Shown here one piece after another: positions 9,139-18,700 of a stretch of DNA of 43,154 nt. Below the pieces are notes generated by a model. It was not told the DNA's origin and searched no databases. It saw nothing but the letters and a program-made list of their open reading frames with translations. Both the position numbers and the translations under genes were made by a program. The stretch comes from JACMJP01 sp046160675 (GTDB lineage Bacteria; Bacteroidota; Bacteroidia; Chitinophagales; BACL12). Position 1 is the first letter of the stretch. Every line of letters starts with the position of its first letter. The stretch is taken from assembly GCA_046160675.1 (NCBI GenBank), contig JBJXHH010000210.1, forward strand, positions 1-43,154. Reading direction: 5' to 3'.

Positions 9139-11043
9139 TTATTCAATTACAACTGCCCCTTCATTCAAAACCTGTTTCTTATATTTTAACGAAGGCGAAG
9201 GAAGAAACTCGCCAAGTTGTAAGGAATTCCATTTATTATCAATCTCTGAAATTGTTTTTTCATCCATCACAATCACATTTGGCCATGGGCGATGGAAATC
9301 ATCCCATTGTTTTGTTTTTCTTGTACCATCAATGCCGCAATGGGAAACGCCTCCGCCAATATTATTGAGAATAAAAATATCCCGTTTTGGGTCAATATTG
9401 TTTGAAAAATTCCAGGTAACAACACCCAAGTCACTTGCTTCCACTACATCGTCAACATAAATAATGAATTTCACTTGTTTAAAAACTTCTTCTTCATACA
9501 GGCGGTTATTCAATTCCCTGATATGATTTTTCCTGCTCTTCTTTACTCCAATTGTTACTATTGAAATGTTTTTTTTCAAAAGATCATCATGTATAGAGTC
9601 TATTTCGGGAAATTTTTTCTGTAACAACATTTTATCAATTTTTATATCTGATACATGTTGTATCTGTGAAAAGACATTCATTTCTTCTTCATACTTCACA
9701 GTAGCATCAATGCACATCTTACCACCGAAAGAAAATTTACTGCAACTATGATCCAATACATCCATCGGGCCGCTACTGAGGTAAATATCTGATGCGGGAT
9801 CAACATGTGTGCTTAAATGTTTTGCAACAGCCTCGTAGTCATGAATATCTACAGAATCATCACAAATAACAAGTATTTTATTGAACATCATTTGCCCCGC
9901 TCCCCACATGGCATTCATCACCTTTTGCCCATGCCCTGCAAATTCTTTCCTGATCTTTACAATTGTTAGGTTATGAAACACCCCTTCAATAGGTAACTCC
10001 ATGTCTTCTACTTCCGGAAGCAAGGTGAGTTTTATCGGAGAAATAAAAATCCTTTCAGTTGCTTTCCCAATCCAGGCATCTTCTTGCGGGGGTACTCCAA
10101 CAATAGTGGAAGGATAAACTGCATTCCTTTTGTGTGTAATACATGTGATATGAAACTTAGGATAATAATCAGCCAAAGAATAATACCCTGTATGATCTCC
10201 AAAAGGGCCTTCTAAAATAAAATCTTCATCCGGGTCAACATAGCCTTCAATTATAAAATCGGCATCAGCAGGTACATAAAGGTCATTAGTAATACATTTC
10301 ACCAGTTCTACTTTTTTCTTCCTGATAAAACCTGCCAATAGATATTCATCTACGTTCGGCGGGAGAGGAGCTGTAGCGCAGTATGTATAAACTGGATCCC
10401 CACCGAGAGCAACGCTTACAGGCATTTGCTTTTTTAACTTTTTATACTTGGTAAAATGGCCTGCACTTACTTTGTGCTTGTGCCAATGCATACCTGTAAG
10501 TTGTTTATCAAACACTTGCATGCGGTACATCCCAACATTGCGGATATTTGTTTCTGGGTCAATTGTGTGAATGATAGGTAATGTGAGGAATTTCCCACCA
10601 TCAGCTGGCCAACATTGCATCACCGGAAGTTTTGTAATGTCAGGATTCAGATCAATTACCTGCTGGCACTCACCCTTTCCTTTTGAAGTTTTGGGCATCC
10701 AGGATGCTACTTTCCCCAATTCAGGTAGCATCATTACTTTTTCGAGTAAGTTATTTTTGGGGGTAGAGAATTTTTTAAAAAGATACTCTATGTCTCTTGC
10801 AATGTCATCGAGTTCATTTACTCCAAGAGCAATACACATACGTTTGTAAGAGCCGAGTGCATTAATGAGTAAAGGAAATCCGGTTCCAGTATTTTCAAAA
10901 AGCAGAGCTGGCTTGTTGTTCTTAATGTATCTGTCAGCTATTTCTGTTACTTCAAGAACAGGATTTACATATTCTTTCACCCGGACTAATTCACCGGCCT
11001 TTTCAAGGGTAGTAATGAACTCTTGCAGGTTTTTGTAAGGCAT
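9139..11043 (-). CDS. UbiD-family prenylated-FMN decarboxylase (long form)
   Basis: A 634-residue member of the UbiD family: non-oxidative decarboxylases (in quinone synthesis, of hydroxybenzoate-like or naphthoate-like acids) that use prenylated FMN. The start was set at 11043 (MPYKNLQEFITTLEKAGELV), the usual beginning of the family; the frame extends 31 codons upstream with an unlikely sequence. Diagnostic blocks are IRNVGMYRMQ (167-176), which carries a conserved Arg, and EGPFGDHTGYY (278-288), which carries the catalytic acidic site. It is longer than E. coli UbiD (about 497 residues). The extra length resembles the ~600-residue menaquinone (futalosine pathway) decarboxylase group, but the substrate cannot be decided. 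No ubiX, mqn or men gene is nearby. It converges on the small secreted protein gene. Confidence 0.85.
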   Translation of the reverse strand: MPYKNLQEFITTLEKAGELVRVKEYVNPVLEVTEIADRYIKNNKPALLFENTGTGFPLLINALGSYKRMCIALGVNELDDIARDIEYLFKKFSTPKNNLLEKVMMLPELGKVASWMPKTSKGKGECQQVIDLNPDITKLPVMQCWPADGGKFLTLPIIHTIDPETNIRNVGMYRMQVFDKQLTGMHWHKHKVSAGHFTKYKKLKKQMPVSVALGGDPVYTYCATAPLPPNVDEYLLAGFIRKKKVELVKCITNDLYVPADADFIIEGYVDPDEDFILEGPFGDHTGYYSLADYYPKFHITCITHKRNAVYPSTIVGVPPQEDAWIGKATERIFISPIKLTLLPEVEDMELPIEGVFHNLTIVKIRKEFAGHGQKVMNAMWGAGQMMFNKILVICDDSVDIHDYEAVAKHLSTHVDPASDIYLSSGPMDVLDHSCSKFSFGGKMCIDATVKYEEEMNVFSQIQHVSDIKIDKMLLQKKFPEIDSIHDDLLKKNISIVTIGVKKSRKNHIRELNNRLYEEEVFKQVKFIIYVDDVVEASDLGVVTWNFSNNIDPKRDIFILNNIGGGVSHCGIDGTRKTKQWDDFHRPWPNVIVMDEKTISEIDNKWNSLQLGEFLPSPSLKYKKQVLNEGAVVIE

Positions 11044-11053
11044 AAAGAATGAA

Positions 11054-11061
11054 CAAAAGTA
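11054..11061 (-). promoter_or_regulatory. candidate -7 element (TACTTTTG) for the ubiD-like gene
   Basis: Read on the minus strand, TACTTTTG is a perfect TAnnTTTG match ending 10 nt before the ATG at 11043. It supports that start over the longer frame, because the element lies inside the extended reading frame. No clear -33 TTG. Confidence 0.45.
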
Positions 11062-11120
11062 ATGAAGGAAGGTTTGAAGTATGAAAGAAAATAGAATTGC
11101 TCTTAAACAGGGAAATACAC

Positions 11121-11143
11121 AAAAAATCCCGCACAAGGCGGGA
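11121..11143 (-). terminator. intrinsic terminator of the lipoprotein/FadL-like operon
   Basis: Minus-strand stem TCCCGC/GCGGGA with a 5-nt loop (11127-11143), followed by a run of six T. It lies 22 bp past the stop codon of the FadL-like gene and just upstream of the ubiD-like gene. Confidence 0.75.
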
Positions 11144-11164
11144 CTCTTTGTTTCTTAACAATCA

Positions 11165-12658
11165 TTAAAACCTAAAACCTAAACTTACCTGGAAGTTATT
11201 CACTCCCTTGTCAATTGTTGACCCGTTATTCGGGATGTCTGGATTGACATTTAAATATTGTATATCATATTCAGTGCTTGTAGAATGGGAATAACCGAGG
11301 TCAAGAAAAACACTTTCGCCCTTTATCCCGATTCCTGCACTGTAAGTATTTTTAGAAAGATCTGCATCGCCCGTCGCAACGCCATCTTGGAAAGGTGAGC
11401 CTATGATGGCATACCCCGCACGGAAACGAAATACTTCATAAGCAATTTCACCACCAATACGAATATTTGAAGCAGTTCCGTATTTTGCATCTATACTGTT
11501 GTTCACTGCAGTTTCTGCTTCGTTCTCTGCTAACGAATTTAACCCATATCCGTAGTTAAAGTTAGCCTCACTGTAATCTACAAATTCATAATCGACACTG
11601 AGTAAACCTGCTTTCTTAAATGTAAAAGCGGCACTGCCTATCACTCTCCAGGGTGTTACTAATTCATAATCGTATTCACCCAATGGCGAGTCATAAGAGT
11701 ATTCACCGCTTGCATCCAGTGATGATTCCATTGTTGAATAGTATACATCATTCATTTGAAACAAAGTTGGGGAATGAACGGCTGCACCAAGACGAATTAT
11801 GTCGTTCAGCCTGTATATCATACCGAGTTTGATGTTTATCCCGACACCATCAGTACTAAGAACATCAGTTTGTGCAAAATTTACAAAATCATTATGAACT
11901 GCATTTACATCTTCTTCTGAGTAAGTTGTTATGTTATCATAATTAATGAAAGGAACGCCAATGGTTCCACCAATGTAAATTTTATTAGCATAATTGCCGG
12001 CGAAACTGATCGCCATTTCATTTAACCCACCTTTTGTAGAAATATATTTTGATTGCTGTACATTACCCCCATTTACAACGCCGAAATAAGTTGTTGAATC
12101 ATCAGGGTTTGGGTTTAACAAATAGGTTTCCCATGCTAAACCTGCTCCAAATGGATCAGCTGAAAATGCATCTGACGGGTTGATACCATTCAAACGATTA
12201 GCATATACATCAAGTAATGAACTTGCATTGTTAAACCCAGTATAATATACCTCACTGTTAAAGTTCGCAAGTTTGTTATAGCCGATTCCAAAATTTCCAC
12301 CTACCCATCCATCACTTTTTTCTTTATCTCCAATAGAAGAAAAAACCAAACTTGCGTTACCTAAATAAAAGTCATATTTGTTTTCTTCAGTGCCGGTTCC
12401 AAAAAAATTTGCACTTGCTTTAATGTTCGCTAAACCGGGAGAAAGAATCAGCTCCGAGCTCCTGTAAATGCCCAGCCCAGCAGGGTTTATGCTCACTGAA
12501 CTGAAGTCGCCGCCTACGGCGCCATAAGCATTTGCTGAACCTAAAGCCCTTGCCGTCCCTCCAAAATCAAGCATGGAATAACGGAGTGCATCAGCATCTG
12601 TTTGTGCAAATGTGGGGGCAGAAAATGCCAGGGCAACAATTATGTATAGCCTTTTCAT
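11165..12658 (-). CDS. OmpP1/FadL/TodX-family outer-membrane protein
   Basis: A 497-residue outer-membrane beta-barrel. The start at 12658 (MKRLYIIVALAFSAPTFAQ, a clean signal peptide) is preferred over a frame reaching 12886, because that extension would overlap the upstream lipoprotein gene by about 190 bp. The mature N terminus, ADALRYSMLDFGGTARALGSANAYGAVGGDFSSVSINPAGLGIY, is the FadL-type plug/hatch signature (-GSA-A--A--D-S---NPAGL). The rest alternates amphipathic strands and ends in VSLGFRF with a terminal aromatic typical of barrel insertion. FadL relatives pass hydrophobic compounds across the outer membrane; the substrate here is unknown. The stop of the tyrosine-rich lipoprotein gene is 34 bp upstream, so the two are likely one operon ending at the 11121-11143 terminator. 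Confidence 0.8.
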   Translation of the reverse strand: MKRLYIIVALAFSAPTFAQTDADALRYSMLDFGGTARALGSANAYGAVGGDFSSVSINPAGLGIYRSSELILSPGLANIKASANFFGTGTEENKYDFYLGNASLVFSSIGDKEKSDGWVGGNFGIGYNKLANFNSEVYYTGFNNASSLLDVYANRLNGINPSDAFSADPFGAGLAWETYLLNPNPDDSTTYFGVVNGGNVQQSKYISTKGGLNEMAISFAGNYANKIYIGGTIGVPFINYDNITTYSEEDVNAVHNDFVNFAQTDVLSTDGVGINIKLGMIYRLNDIIRLGAAVHSPTLFQMNDVYYSTMESSLDASGEYSYDSPLGEYDYELVTPWRVIGSAAFTFKKAGLLSVDYEFVDYSEANFNYGYGLNSLAENEAETAVNNSIDAKYGTASNIRIGGEIAYEVFRFRAGYAIIGSPFQDGVATGDADLSKNTYSAGIGIKGESVFLDLGYSHSTSTEYDIQYLNVNPDIPNNGSTIDKGVNNFQVSLGFRF

Positions 12659-12692
12659 TACGAATAAATTAAACTGTGAATGTTTTTCTTGA

Positions 12693-14057
12693 TTAATTTC
12701 CTCCGCTTCTTTTCTTGGAAGTACTGCTCCCTGAAGAACTGCTTCTTGAAGGAGAGGAGGAATAACTTCCCGAATTTCTACTTGATGAAGAGTTGTTGTA
12801 ACTCTTGTTATTATTTGAACTGTTTGAATTATACTTTTTTTCAGGTTGGCTGTTTCGTTCAATTGTTTTTGAAGGCGCTTGCTCATACCTGTTATTCTCT
12901 ATTGGTGCACTTTGATAATTCTTATGCTCCCTCACAGGCATATCCTGTTTCATTTCCATTTCATTTCTATTATCAATTGTAGAAGGAGAATACATATCAT
13001 CATTTCTCTTCACAGGGGGGGCATTATTTTTATCCTGAGTTGAGTAAGAAACCCCTGAAGGAGTGTTACCTTTTGAGGGAACTGCTACAGCATTATCTGT
13101 AGTTGCAGGTTTAGAATCGGCGCTGTAATATTTTACAACTCTTACCTTTCCTTCTTCAGTTGCAGGTTTGTTTTCACTAACGATGATTTCAGGATCTTTC
13201 TGAATTTCATCGTCACCTCGGCCGGTTACATCATAAACACTTGGTTGAGGGCTGTTTTGACCAAATACATTGTTCCTATTATCACTTAGCTTATCAATTG
13301 AAGAACCATAGTAGGATGAACCATTTGAACCATCATTCGTGTTTGAAGCGGTTTCATCTCTCGGACCATAGTAATAGCCATTGTCGCCATAGCCGTTATC
13401 ATAATAACCATTATAACCGTAGTAATCATTGTAATAACCACCGTAGTAGCCGTCGTAATAGCCATTCCAGTAACCGTTATGGTAACCGTTCCAGTAAGAT
13501 CCGTAACCGTATCCGTAATAAGGACTGTACCATGGGTTATACCAAGGATTATAGTATGAATAATAAGGATTGTACCATGATGGCCCGCAACCCCATCCTA
13601 TACTGATATGAAAACCTGGCGAATGCCAATAGGGGTCATAATACCAACTTGAATACCAAGGCGACCAGTAACTGTATCCATAGTAAGGATTATAAAACCT
13701 ACGTATATTATTTGAATAATAATAGTCGTCGTAATAATTGTCTTCGTAATAGTAGTTATTTACAATGTACTCATTTCCTTCCTCATCATAGTATTTTTCT
13801 GAACTAAAATCATCAGAATAAACCCTGTACTCATCCTCATCCTCAGGAGACTGAGAATATCTGTAAGATTCCTCAGATGGTGCCTCCTTTGTTGTAGTAG
13901 TCGTTTCTTCAGTTGAAGGGGTTATCACCTCCGCCTCTTTGCTTTCGCCCGAACTGTAATAAATATCATCAGTCTTGCTCGTAGTTTGTGCGGTTGCGGC
14001 ACAAGAAGCAAGATAGAAAGATGCACAAGCAATCAGGGTTATGTGAAGAAGCTTCAT
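12693..14057 (-). CDS. tyrosine-rich lipoprotein, function unknown
   Basis: A 454-residue predicted lipoprotein. The start at 14057 gives MKLLHITLIACASFYLASC, with a good lipobox and the lipidated Cys at 19. Residues 101-230 contain 46 tyrosines in 130 residues, and residues 131-200 contain 10 tryptophans, organised around NGYY, DGYY and PWYN-like units with Gly, Asn and Pro. Before this lies an acidic Ser/Thr/Glu stretch (30-90). After it come a polar linker and a Ser/Asn-rich basic tail (about 405-454). There is no recognisable enzyme fold. The architecture looks surface-exposed and largely disordered or amyloid-like; metal binding, dityrosine cross-linking or adhesion are guesses. It precedes the FadL-like gene by 34 bp and diverges from proS. 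Similar Tyr-rich lipoproteins occur in other Bacteroidota from memory. Confidence 0.7.
   Translation of the reverse strand: MKLLHITLIACASFYLASCAATAQTTSKTDDIYYSSGESKEAEVITPSTEETTTTTKEAPSEESYRYSQSPEDEDEYRVYSDDFSSEKYYDEEGNEYIVNNYYYEDNYYDDYYYSNNIRRFYNPYYGYSYWSPWYSSWYYDPYWHSPGFHISIGWGCGPSWYNPYYSYYNPWYNPWYSPYYGYGYGSYWNGYHNGYWNGYYDGYYGGYYNDYYGYNGYYDNGYGDNGYYYGPRDETASNTNDGSNGSSYYGSSIDKLSDNRNNVFGQNSPQPSVYDVTGRGDDEIQKDPEIIVSENKPATEEGKVRVVKYYSADSKPATTDNAVAVPSKGNTPSGVSYSTQDKNNAPPVKRNDDMYSPSTIDNRNEMEMKQDMPVREHKNYQSAPIENNRYEQAPSKTIERNSQPEKKYNSNSSNNNKSYNNSSSSRNSGSYSSSPSRSSSSGSSTSKKRSGGN
13376..13690. repeat. degenerate short tandem repeats coding the Tyr/Gly-rich region
   Basis: The coding DNA of the tyrosine-rich lipoprotein shows many near-copies of units such as CCGTAGTAGCCGTCGTAATA and GTAACCGTTCCAGTAA, encoding NGYYDGYY/NGYWNGYY-type units on the minus strand. 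Slippage at such repeats could vary the length of this region between strains. Confidence 0.6.
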
Positions 14058-14082
14058 ACGATAATTTTTAAGAGTTAACAAT

Positions 14083-14110
14083 TTGTGCTGAAGCGCTTTT
14101 AGTATTTTTG
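14083..14110 (+). promoter_or_regulatory. promoter for proS (TTG at -33, TATTTTTG at -7)
   Basis: TTTG ending at 14085, a 17-nt spacer and a perfect TATTTTTG at 14103-14110 form the best full Bacteroidota-type promoter in the window. The ATG of proS follows 39 nt later. It lies inside the divergent intergenic region shared with the tyrosine-rich lipoprotein gene. Confidence 0.6.
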
Positions 14111-14149
14111 CGCACTGGAAAATTTCAAACATCATACCAAAGTTACAAT

Positions 14150-15625
14150 ATGGCTGATAAGATAACAAGCAGGACTATCAACTACTCAGAATGGTACAAT
14201 GACCTGGTGATAAACAGCGGTTTAGCTGAAAATTCAGCCGTTAGGGGTTGTATGGTAATTAAGCCCCATGGATGGGCTATCTGGGAGGAAATGAAAAGTA
14301 TACTGGACAAAAAATTCAAGGAAACAGGACATGTAAATGCAAGTTTCCCGTTACTCATCCCAAAAGGGTTCCTCGAGCAGGAAGAAGGGCATGCCGAAGG
14401 TTTTGCTAAGGAATGCGCTGTAGTAACACATTATCGCTTGAAAACGAACCCTGATAAAAAGGGAAAATTGATGGTTGACCCAGACAGCAAACTGGAAGAA
14501 GAGCTCATAATTCGTCCGACAAGTGAAACGATCATCTGGAATTGTTATAAAAATTGGATTCAGAGTTACAGAGATCTTCCACTACTTATTAACCAGTGGG
14601 CAAATGTAATGCGATGGGAAATGCGCACAAGATTGTTTTTACGTACTGCAGAATTTCATTGGCAGGAAGGGCATACAGCACATGTAACAAAAGAGGAAGC
14701 AGTGGAAGAAACTGTTAAGATGCTGAATGTGTATGCTGACTTTATGGAAAATTACATGGCAATACCGGTGATAAAGGGAGTGAAAACTGAGAAGGAACGT
14801 TTTGCCGGGGCTGAAGATACTTATTGCGTTGAAGCAATGATGCAGGATGGAAAAGCGTTACAAATGGGTACCAGTCATTTTCTTGGGCAGAATTTCGCAA
14901 AAGCATTTGATGTGAAATATTTAAGTAAAGAAGGCAAACAAGAATATCCTTGGGCAACCAGTTGGGGAGTAAGTACGAGAATGATGGGTGCTCTGGTTAT
15001 GGCCCACAGCGATGATGATGGTTTGATTATTCCTCCAAAACTTGCACCGTTGCAAGTAGTTATTGTCCCGATCTATAAAAATGAAGAACAGTTGAAAGCT
15101 ATCAGCGAAAAAGCGAATGCTATTATGCAGGCATTAAAGGCTTTTGACATTACAGTGAAATTTGATGACAGCGACACTGCTAAACCAGGTTGGAAGTTTG
15201 CAGAATATGAATTAAAAGGAGTGCCTGTTCGGATTGCAATGGGTATGCGAGATATTGAAAATAATACAGTTGAGATTGCAAGAAGAGATACAAAAGAAAA
15301 ATCTACAATACCAAATGAGAACCTTGCCAATTATATAAAGTCACTCCTTGAAGAAATCCAGCAGAATATTTACAAAAAAGCCTTGAAATTGAGAGATGAA
15401 AACATGCATATTGTAAACAACTGGGAGGAATTTAAGACGCAAATCGAAAAGGGAGGATTTTTACTTGCTCATTGGGATGGTTCTAGCGAAACAGAAGAAA
15501 TAATTAAAGAAGAAACAAAAGCTACAATCAGGTGTATCCCTCTTGAGGGGGAGGTTGAACCCGGCACATGTGTTTTCTCAGGTAAGCTTAGTGAAAGAAG
15601 AGTGTTGTTTGCAAGAGCATACTAG
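14150..15625 (+). CDS. proS: proline--tRNA ligase, archaeal/eukaryotic type
   Basis: Class II aminoacyl-tRNA synthetase charging tRNA-Pro in the cytoplasm; 491 residues from the ATG at 14150 (MADKITSRTINYSEWYNDLV). A frame open from 14108 was rejected because it starts within the promoter. Class II motifs are visible: RPTSET (122-127), the motif-2 block RWEMR (155-159) with LRTAEFHWQEGH (164-175), and TSWGVSTRMMGALVMAHSDDDGL as motif 3. The length, the absence of the ~180-residue editing insertion of E. coli-type ProRS, and the C-terminal FARAY with terminal Tyr place it in the shorter archaeal-type group found in Bacteroidota. It is transcribed alone, from the promoter at 14083 to the terminator at 15713-15743. 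Confidence 0.95.
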   Translation: MADKITSRTINYSEWYNDLVINSGLAENSAVRGCMVIKPHGWAIWEEMKSILDKKFKETGHVNASFPLLIPKGFLEQEEGHAEGFAKECAVVTHYRLKTNPDKKGKLMVDPDSKLEEELIIRPTSETIIWNCYKNWIQSYRDLPLLINQWANVMRWEMRTRLFLRTAEFHWQEGHTAHVTKEEAVEETVKMLNVYADFMENYMAIPVIKGVKTEKERFAGAEDTYCVEAMMQDGKALQMGTSHFLGQNFAKAFDVKYLSKEGKQEYPWATSWGVSTRMMGALVMAHSDDDGLIIPPKLAPLQVVIVPIYKNEEQLKAISEKANAIMQALKAFDITVKFDDSDTAKPGWKFAEYELKGVPVRIAMGMRDIENNTVEIARRDTKEKSTIPNENLANYIKSLLEEIQQNIYKKALKLRDENMHIVNNWEEFKTQIEKGGFLLAHWDGSSETEEIIKEETKATIRCIPLEGEVEPGTCVFSGKLSERRVLFARAY

Positions 15626-15712
15626 TAATCAAGTTAAGTTTGGTTGCGTCCAATGTAAAACTTGTAAGAAACTGTTAGAAATCTTGATTAGTAATTATAA
15701 AAAATGTAAAAT

Positions 15713-15743
15713 AAAAACCCCCGGAATCCTCCGGGGGTTTTTT
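15713..15743. terminator. bidirectional intrinsic terminator between proS and the giant T9SS protein gene
   Basis: Arms CCCCCGGA (15718-15725) and TCCGGGGG (15730-15737) with a 4-nt loop are extended by five A before and six T after, giving a 13-bp stem. It works in both orientations for the two convergent genes. Confidence 0.9.
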
Positions 15744-15765
15744 ATTAATTCGTTACTTCAACTTA

Positions 15766-18700
15766 CTATTTTGTAAGTACAATCTGTTTTGTGTAAGTAG
15801 CATCATCTGCGGTTACCTTTAATTGGTAAACACCATCTGCTAGGTTACGCATATCTATTTCAAATGTTCCGTTTTGAATGCTTCCCGGTTTCATACTCCA
15901 AACATTTTCTCCAAGAGTATTTACAAGTTCGAATGTTACATCATGCACTGAGGCATAATGAACATCTACAATCGCAATCCCTGAAGTTGGGTTCGGGTAA
16001 ATGTCGGTAGCATTTGCCAGGTCAGTATTTTCAATAGCAACAATTGCAGGAACCGTTGTTGTGTATACATCAGTTCCGCAGCTATTGGTAACTGTAAGGG
16101 TTACCGTATAATCGCCAGCAACATCATATGTATGTGTCGGATTAGCAACAGTTGATGAACCTCCATCTCCAAAGTCCCAAGTATAAGTTGCACCGCCTGT
16201 TGAAGTATTAGTAAAGGTTACTGATAATCCTAAGGAGGTGTAAGTAAAGCTCGCTGTTGGAGAGTAGTTAACTGTAACTGTTATTGCATCAGTAACTGCA
16301 CAACCTGTTTCAGGATCTGTAACAGTAACTGAATAGGTTCCTGTTTCAGTAACAACAATTGTTTGAGTTGAAGCACCTGTGCTCCAGTCGTAGGTTGCAC
16401 CTGGGTTTCCAGCGTCAATTATGTATTCGTCGCAGATTGTTTGGTTAGGCCCAAGGTCAATCACCGGAGTTTCAAGCGAAGTAACAGTTGTAGCGTAGGT
16501 GTCATTTGACTCGTTGCCATCACCACCGAAACTTGTCCAAACAGTTACATCATAATCACCTGCTGGTGAAAAACTAGCTCCTGCTGTGAAAGTGTAAGTA
16601 TCTGATGCGCCTCCTTCAAGTGGTCCTGGGTATGTTTCAGTAACAACTGCAGATGTACCTACCTGGTAATTAACAGGAACATCAGTTACTGTTGTACCAC
16701 CAAAGTTGGTTATCTCTACAGTTATAGAAACATCATCTCCAAGTCCACAACCGCTTTCTGGAGCAATTAGATCCGTCATACCAACATCTACTGGTGCGCA
16801 AAGTTTCAGGTAATCGAGCATATTTCTATGCATATTCATACCTTCAGTGGGTGCATAATACCAATAATAAGGGGTATACAGATTAGTGAATAAAACAGTG
16901 CCTGAACCCCATTCTTTTTCAGCAAGAATATCATATCCACTGAAGTCTTCCTCCATTAATAATGTATAGTCTCCATCAAGTTTACCATATCCCATGAAAT
17001 CTCCGGAGTATTCAGAAAGAACAGGAGTGTAAGGTCCAACAAATATTGGATGAGTTGCATCTAGTGCCGTAGCATCATAGCTATAGTAGTATTGGCTTTG
17101 GGTCACTCCATCAAAACCTAAGTCAATATTCAGTATTTCATACTGACCGGCATTAATGAACAAGTTTCCACCTGACTCAACCCATGCCTCAACAAGGTCA
17201 ACATTATTGTCCATAAATTCTTTTAATTCTGTTCCGTGATCACCAGCACCGTTCAATTGAATAAAGCAATTGTCTTCGCTGAATACTTCAATTGGGTCAA
17301 GTGTTTCGAAGTAATCAAGTGTATAACTAGTGAATACTTCATCCATTGCATCTGTATATTCAGTGCCGTAGAATGGTTCATATCCGGTTATATTTGAATA
17401 AACAAGATAAGCGCCTGTTCCTGATACAGGTGAAACGTTTATAATACTTTCACAAGTCTGATCGTTCGTCGCATCTTCATCTCCCGTTAAGCTTGTCCAT
17501 GCGCATATTTCATATACTCCATCAACACTGAAATCTTCTGTAGCTGTGAAAGTATAATCAGCAGTTTCGCCTACATCTATTGTACCTGTGTAAGTTTCTG
17601 TGTATATGGTTCCGCCATCCACCTGGAAATTAACAGGGAAGCCGCTTTGTGCTTCGATACCGTAGTTTTTAATAGTAACAGTCACAGTTTCTGCACTTGA
17701 GTAAGCAACCGATGCGCCTGCAGGCGAAACAATTGCAATAACTCCAAGGTCATCAGCAAATGGATCCTGGATGTTAATGTTATCAAGGGCAACACCGTCA
17801 TAAGATCCTATCCATGAAACATTGCCGTAACGGAAACGGAACTGAACATTTGGTTCGCCTGCAAGAACTTCGAGGTCATGTTGTACATGAATCCATCCGC
17901 CACTGTTTCCGCACCATGCAGAGTCATAGGAGAATGTTACCGGATTATACCAGTTATAATTAATTGCATTGTACCAGTTCTCATTATCGTCACCTAAGTC
18001 GTAATCTACTATGGTCCATGACGTACCACCATCTAATGAATACTGGACATTGATACCATCATAACCATAACCAGGGAAGCCGTAACCATGATACCAAAGG
18101 TCAAATTCAATGTAAGGCGCTACAAGGCCTGAGAAGTCATAGCAAGGTCCCTGCAAATATGAATTCTCTGCTACATAATAATAATAATCATCTAAATCAG
18201 TACCCCAAGATTTAAGACTTGAAGGGGTAGCAGGAGGTGGTCCTGAAATTGTAGGGCCAGTTGGCTCGCCATGTTCCCAAGTAACATTTGAACCGTAAGC
18301 AAACCAATTTCCTGTGCTCGCTTCAAAATCCTCATAATAAGGATAGGTTGTAATAATAGGATAACTTGTTATTACGTTTGATGCACTATCATTTGAAGGA
18401 ATTTCTTCAGACGCCAATGCTGTCCATGCATCAATTGTATGATCACCAGCACCAGTAAAGGTACCCAATGTAGTAAACGTAAAAGATACTGTTTCTCCAG
18501 AAGCGATAGTTCCTGGTACAGTTTCGGTAATAATGAGCCCACCATCAATTTGATAGCTTACAGGAACATCTGTTTGATCAAGGAAACCATAGTTAGTCAC
18601 CTTCACTGTAACAGGTGCCAGTCCTACGTCGCAACCGTCTGCTGGATCAGAAATGGTAAGTAAACCCATGTCGTTATCAGCAAGCGTACAAACTGACTGG

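Noticed and set aside
11044..11136. N-terminal extension of the UbiD-like protein
   Set aside because: The extension is Cys/Phe-rich, does not match the family, and contains the promoter element for the internal start.
12659..12886. N-terminal extension of the FadL-like protein
   Set aside because: It overlaps the lipoprotein gene in another frame, and a clean signal peptide begins at 12658.
13241..13606. Plus-strand frame rich in His, Asn, Ser and Arg opposite the tyrosine-rich lipoprotein
   Set aside because: Its composition is simply the antisense of the Tyr/Gly repeat codons.
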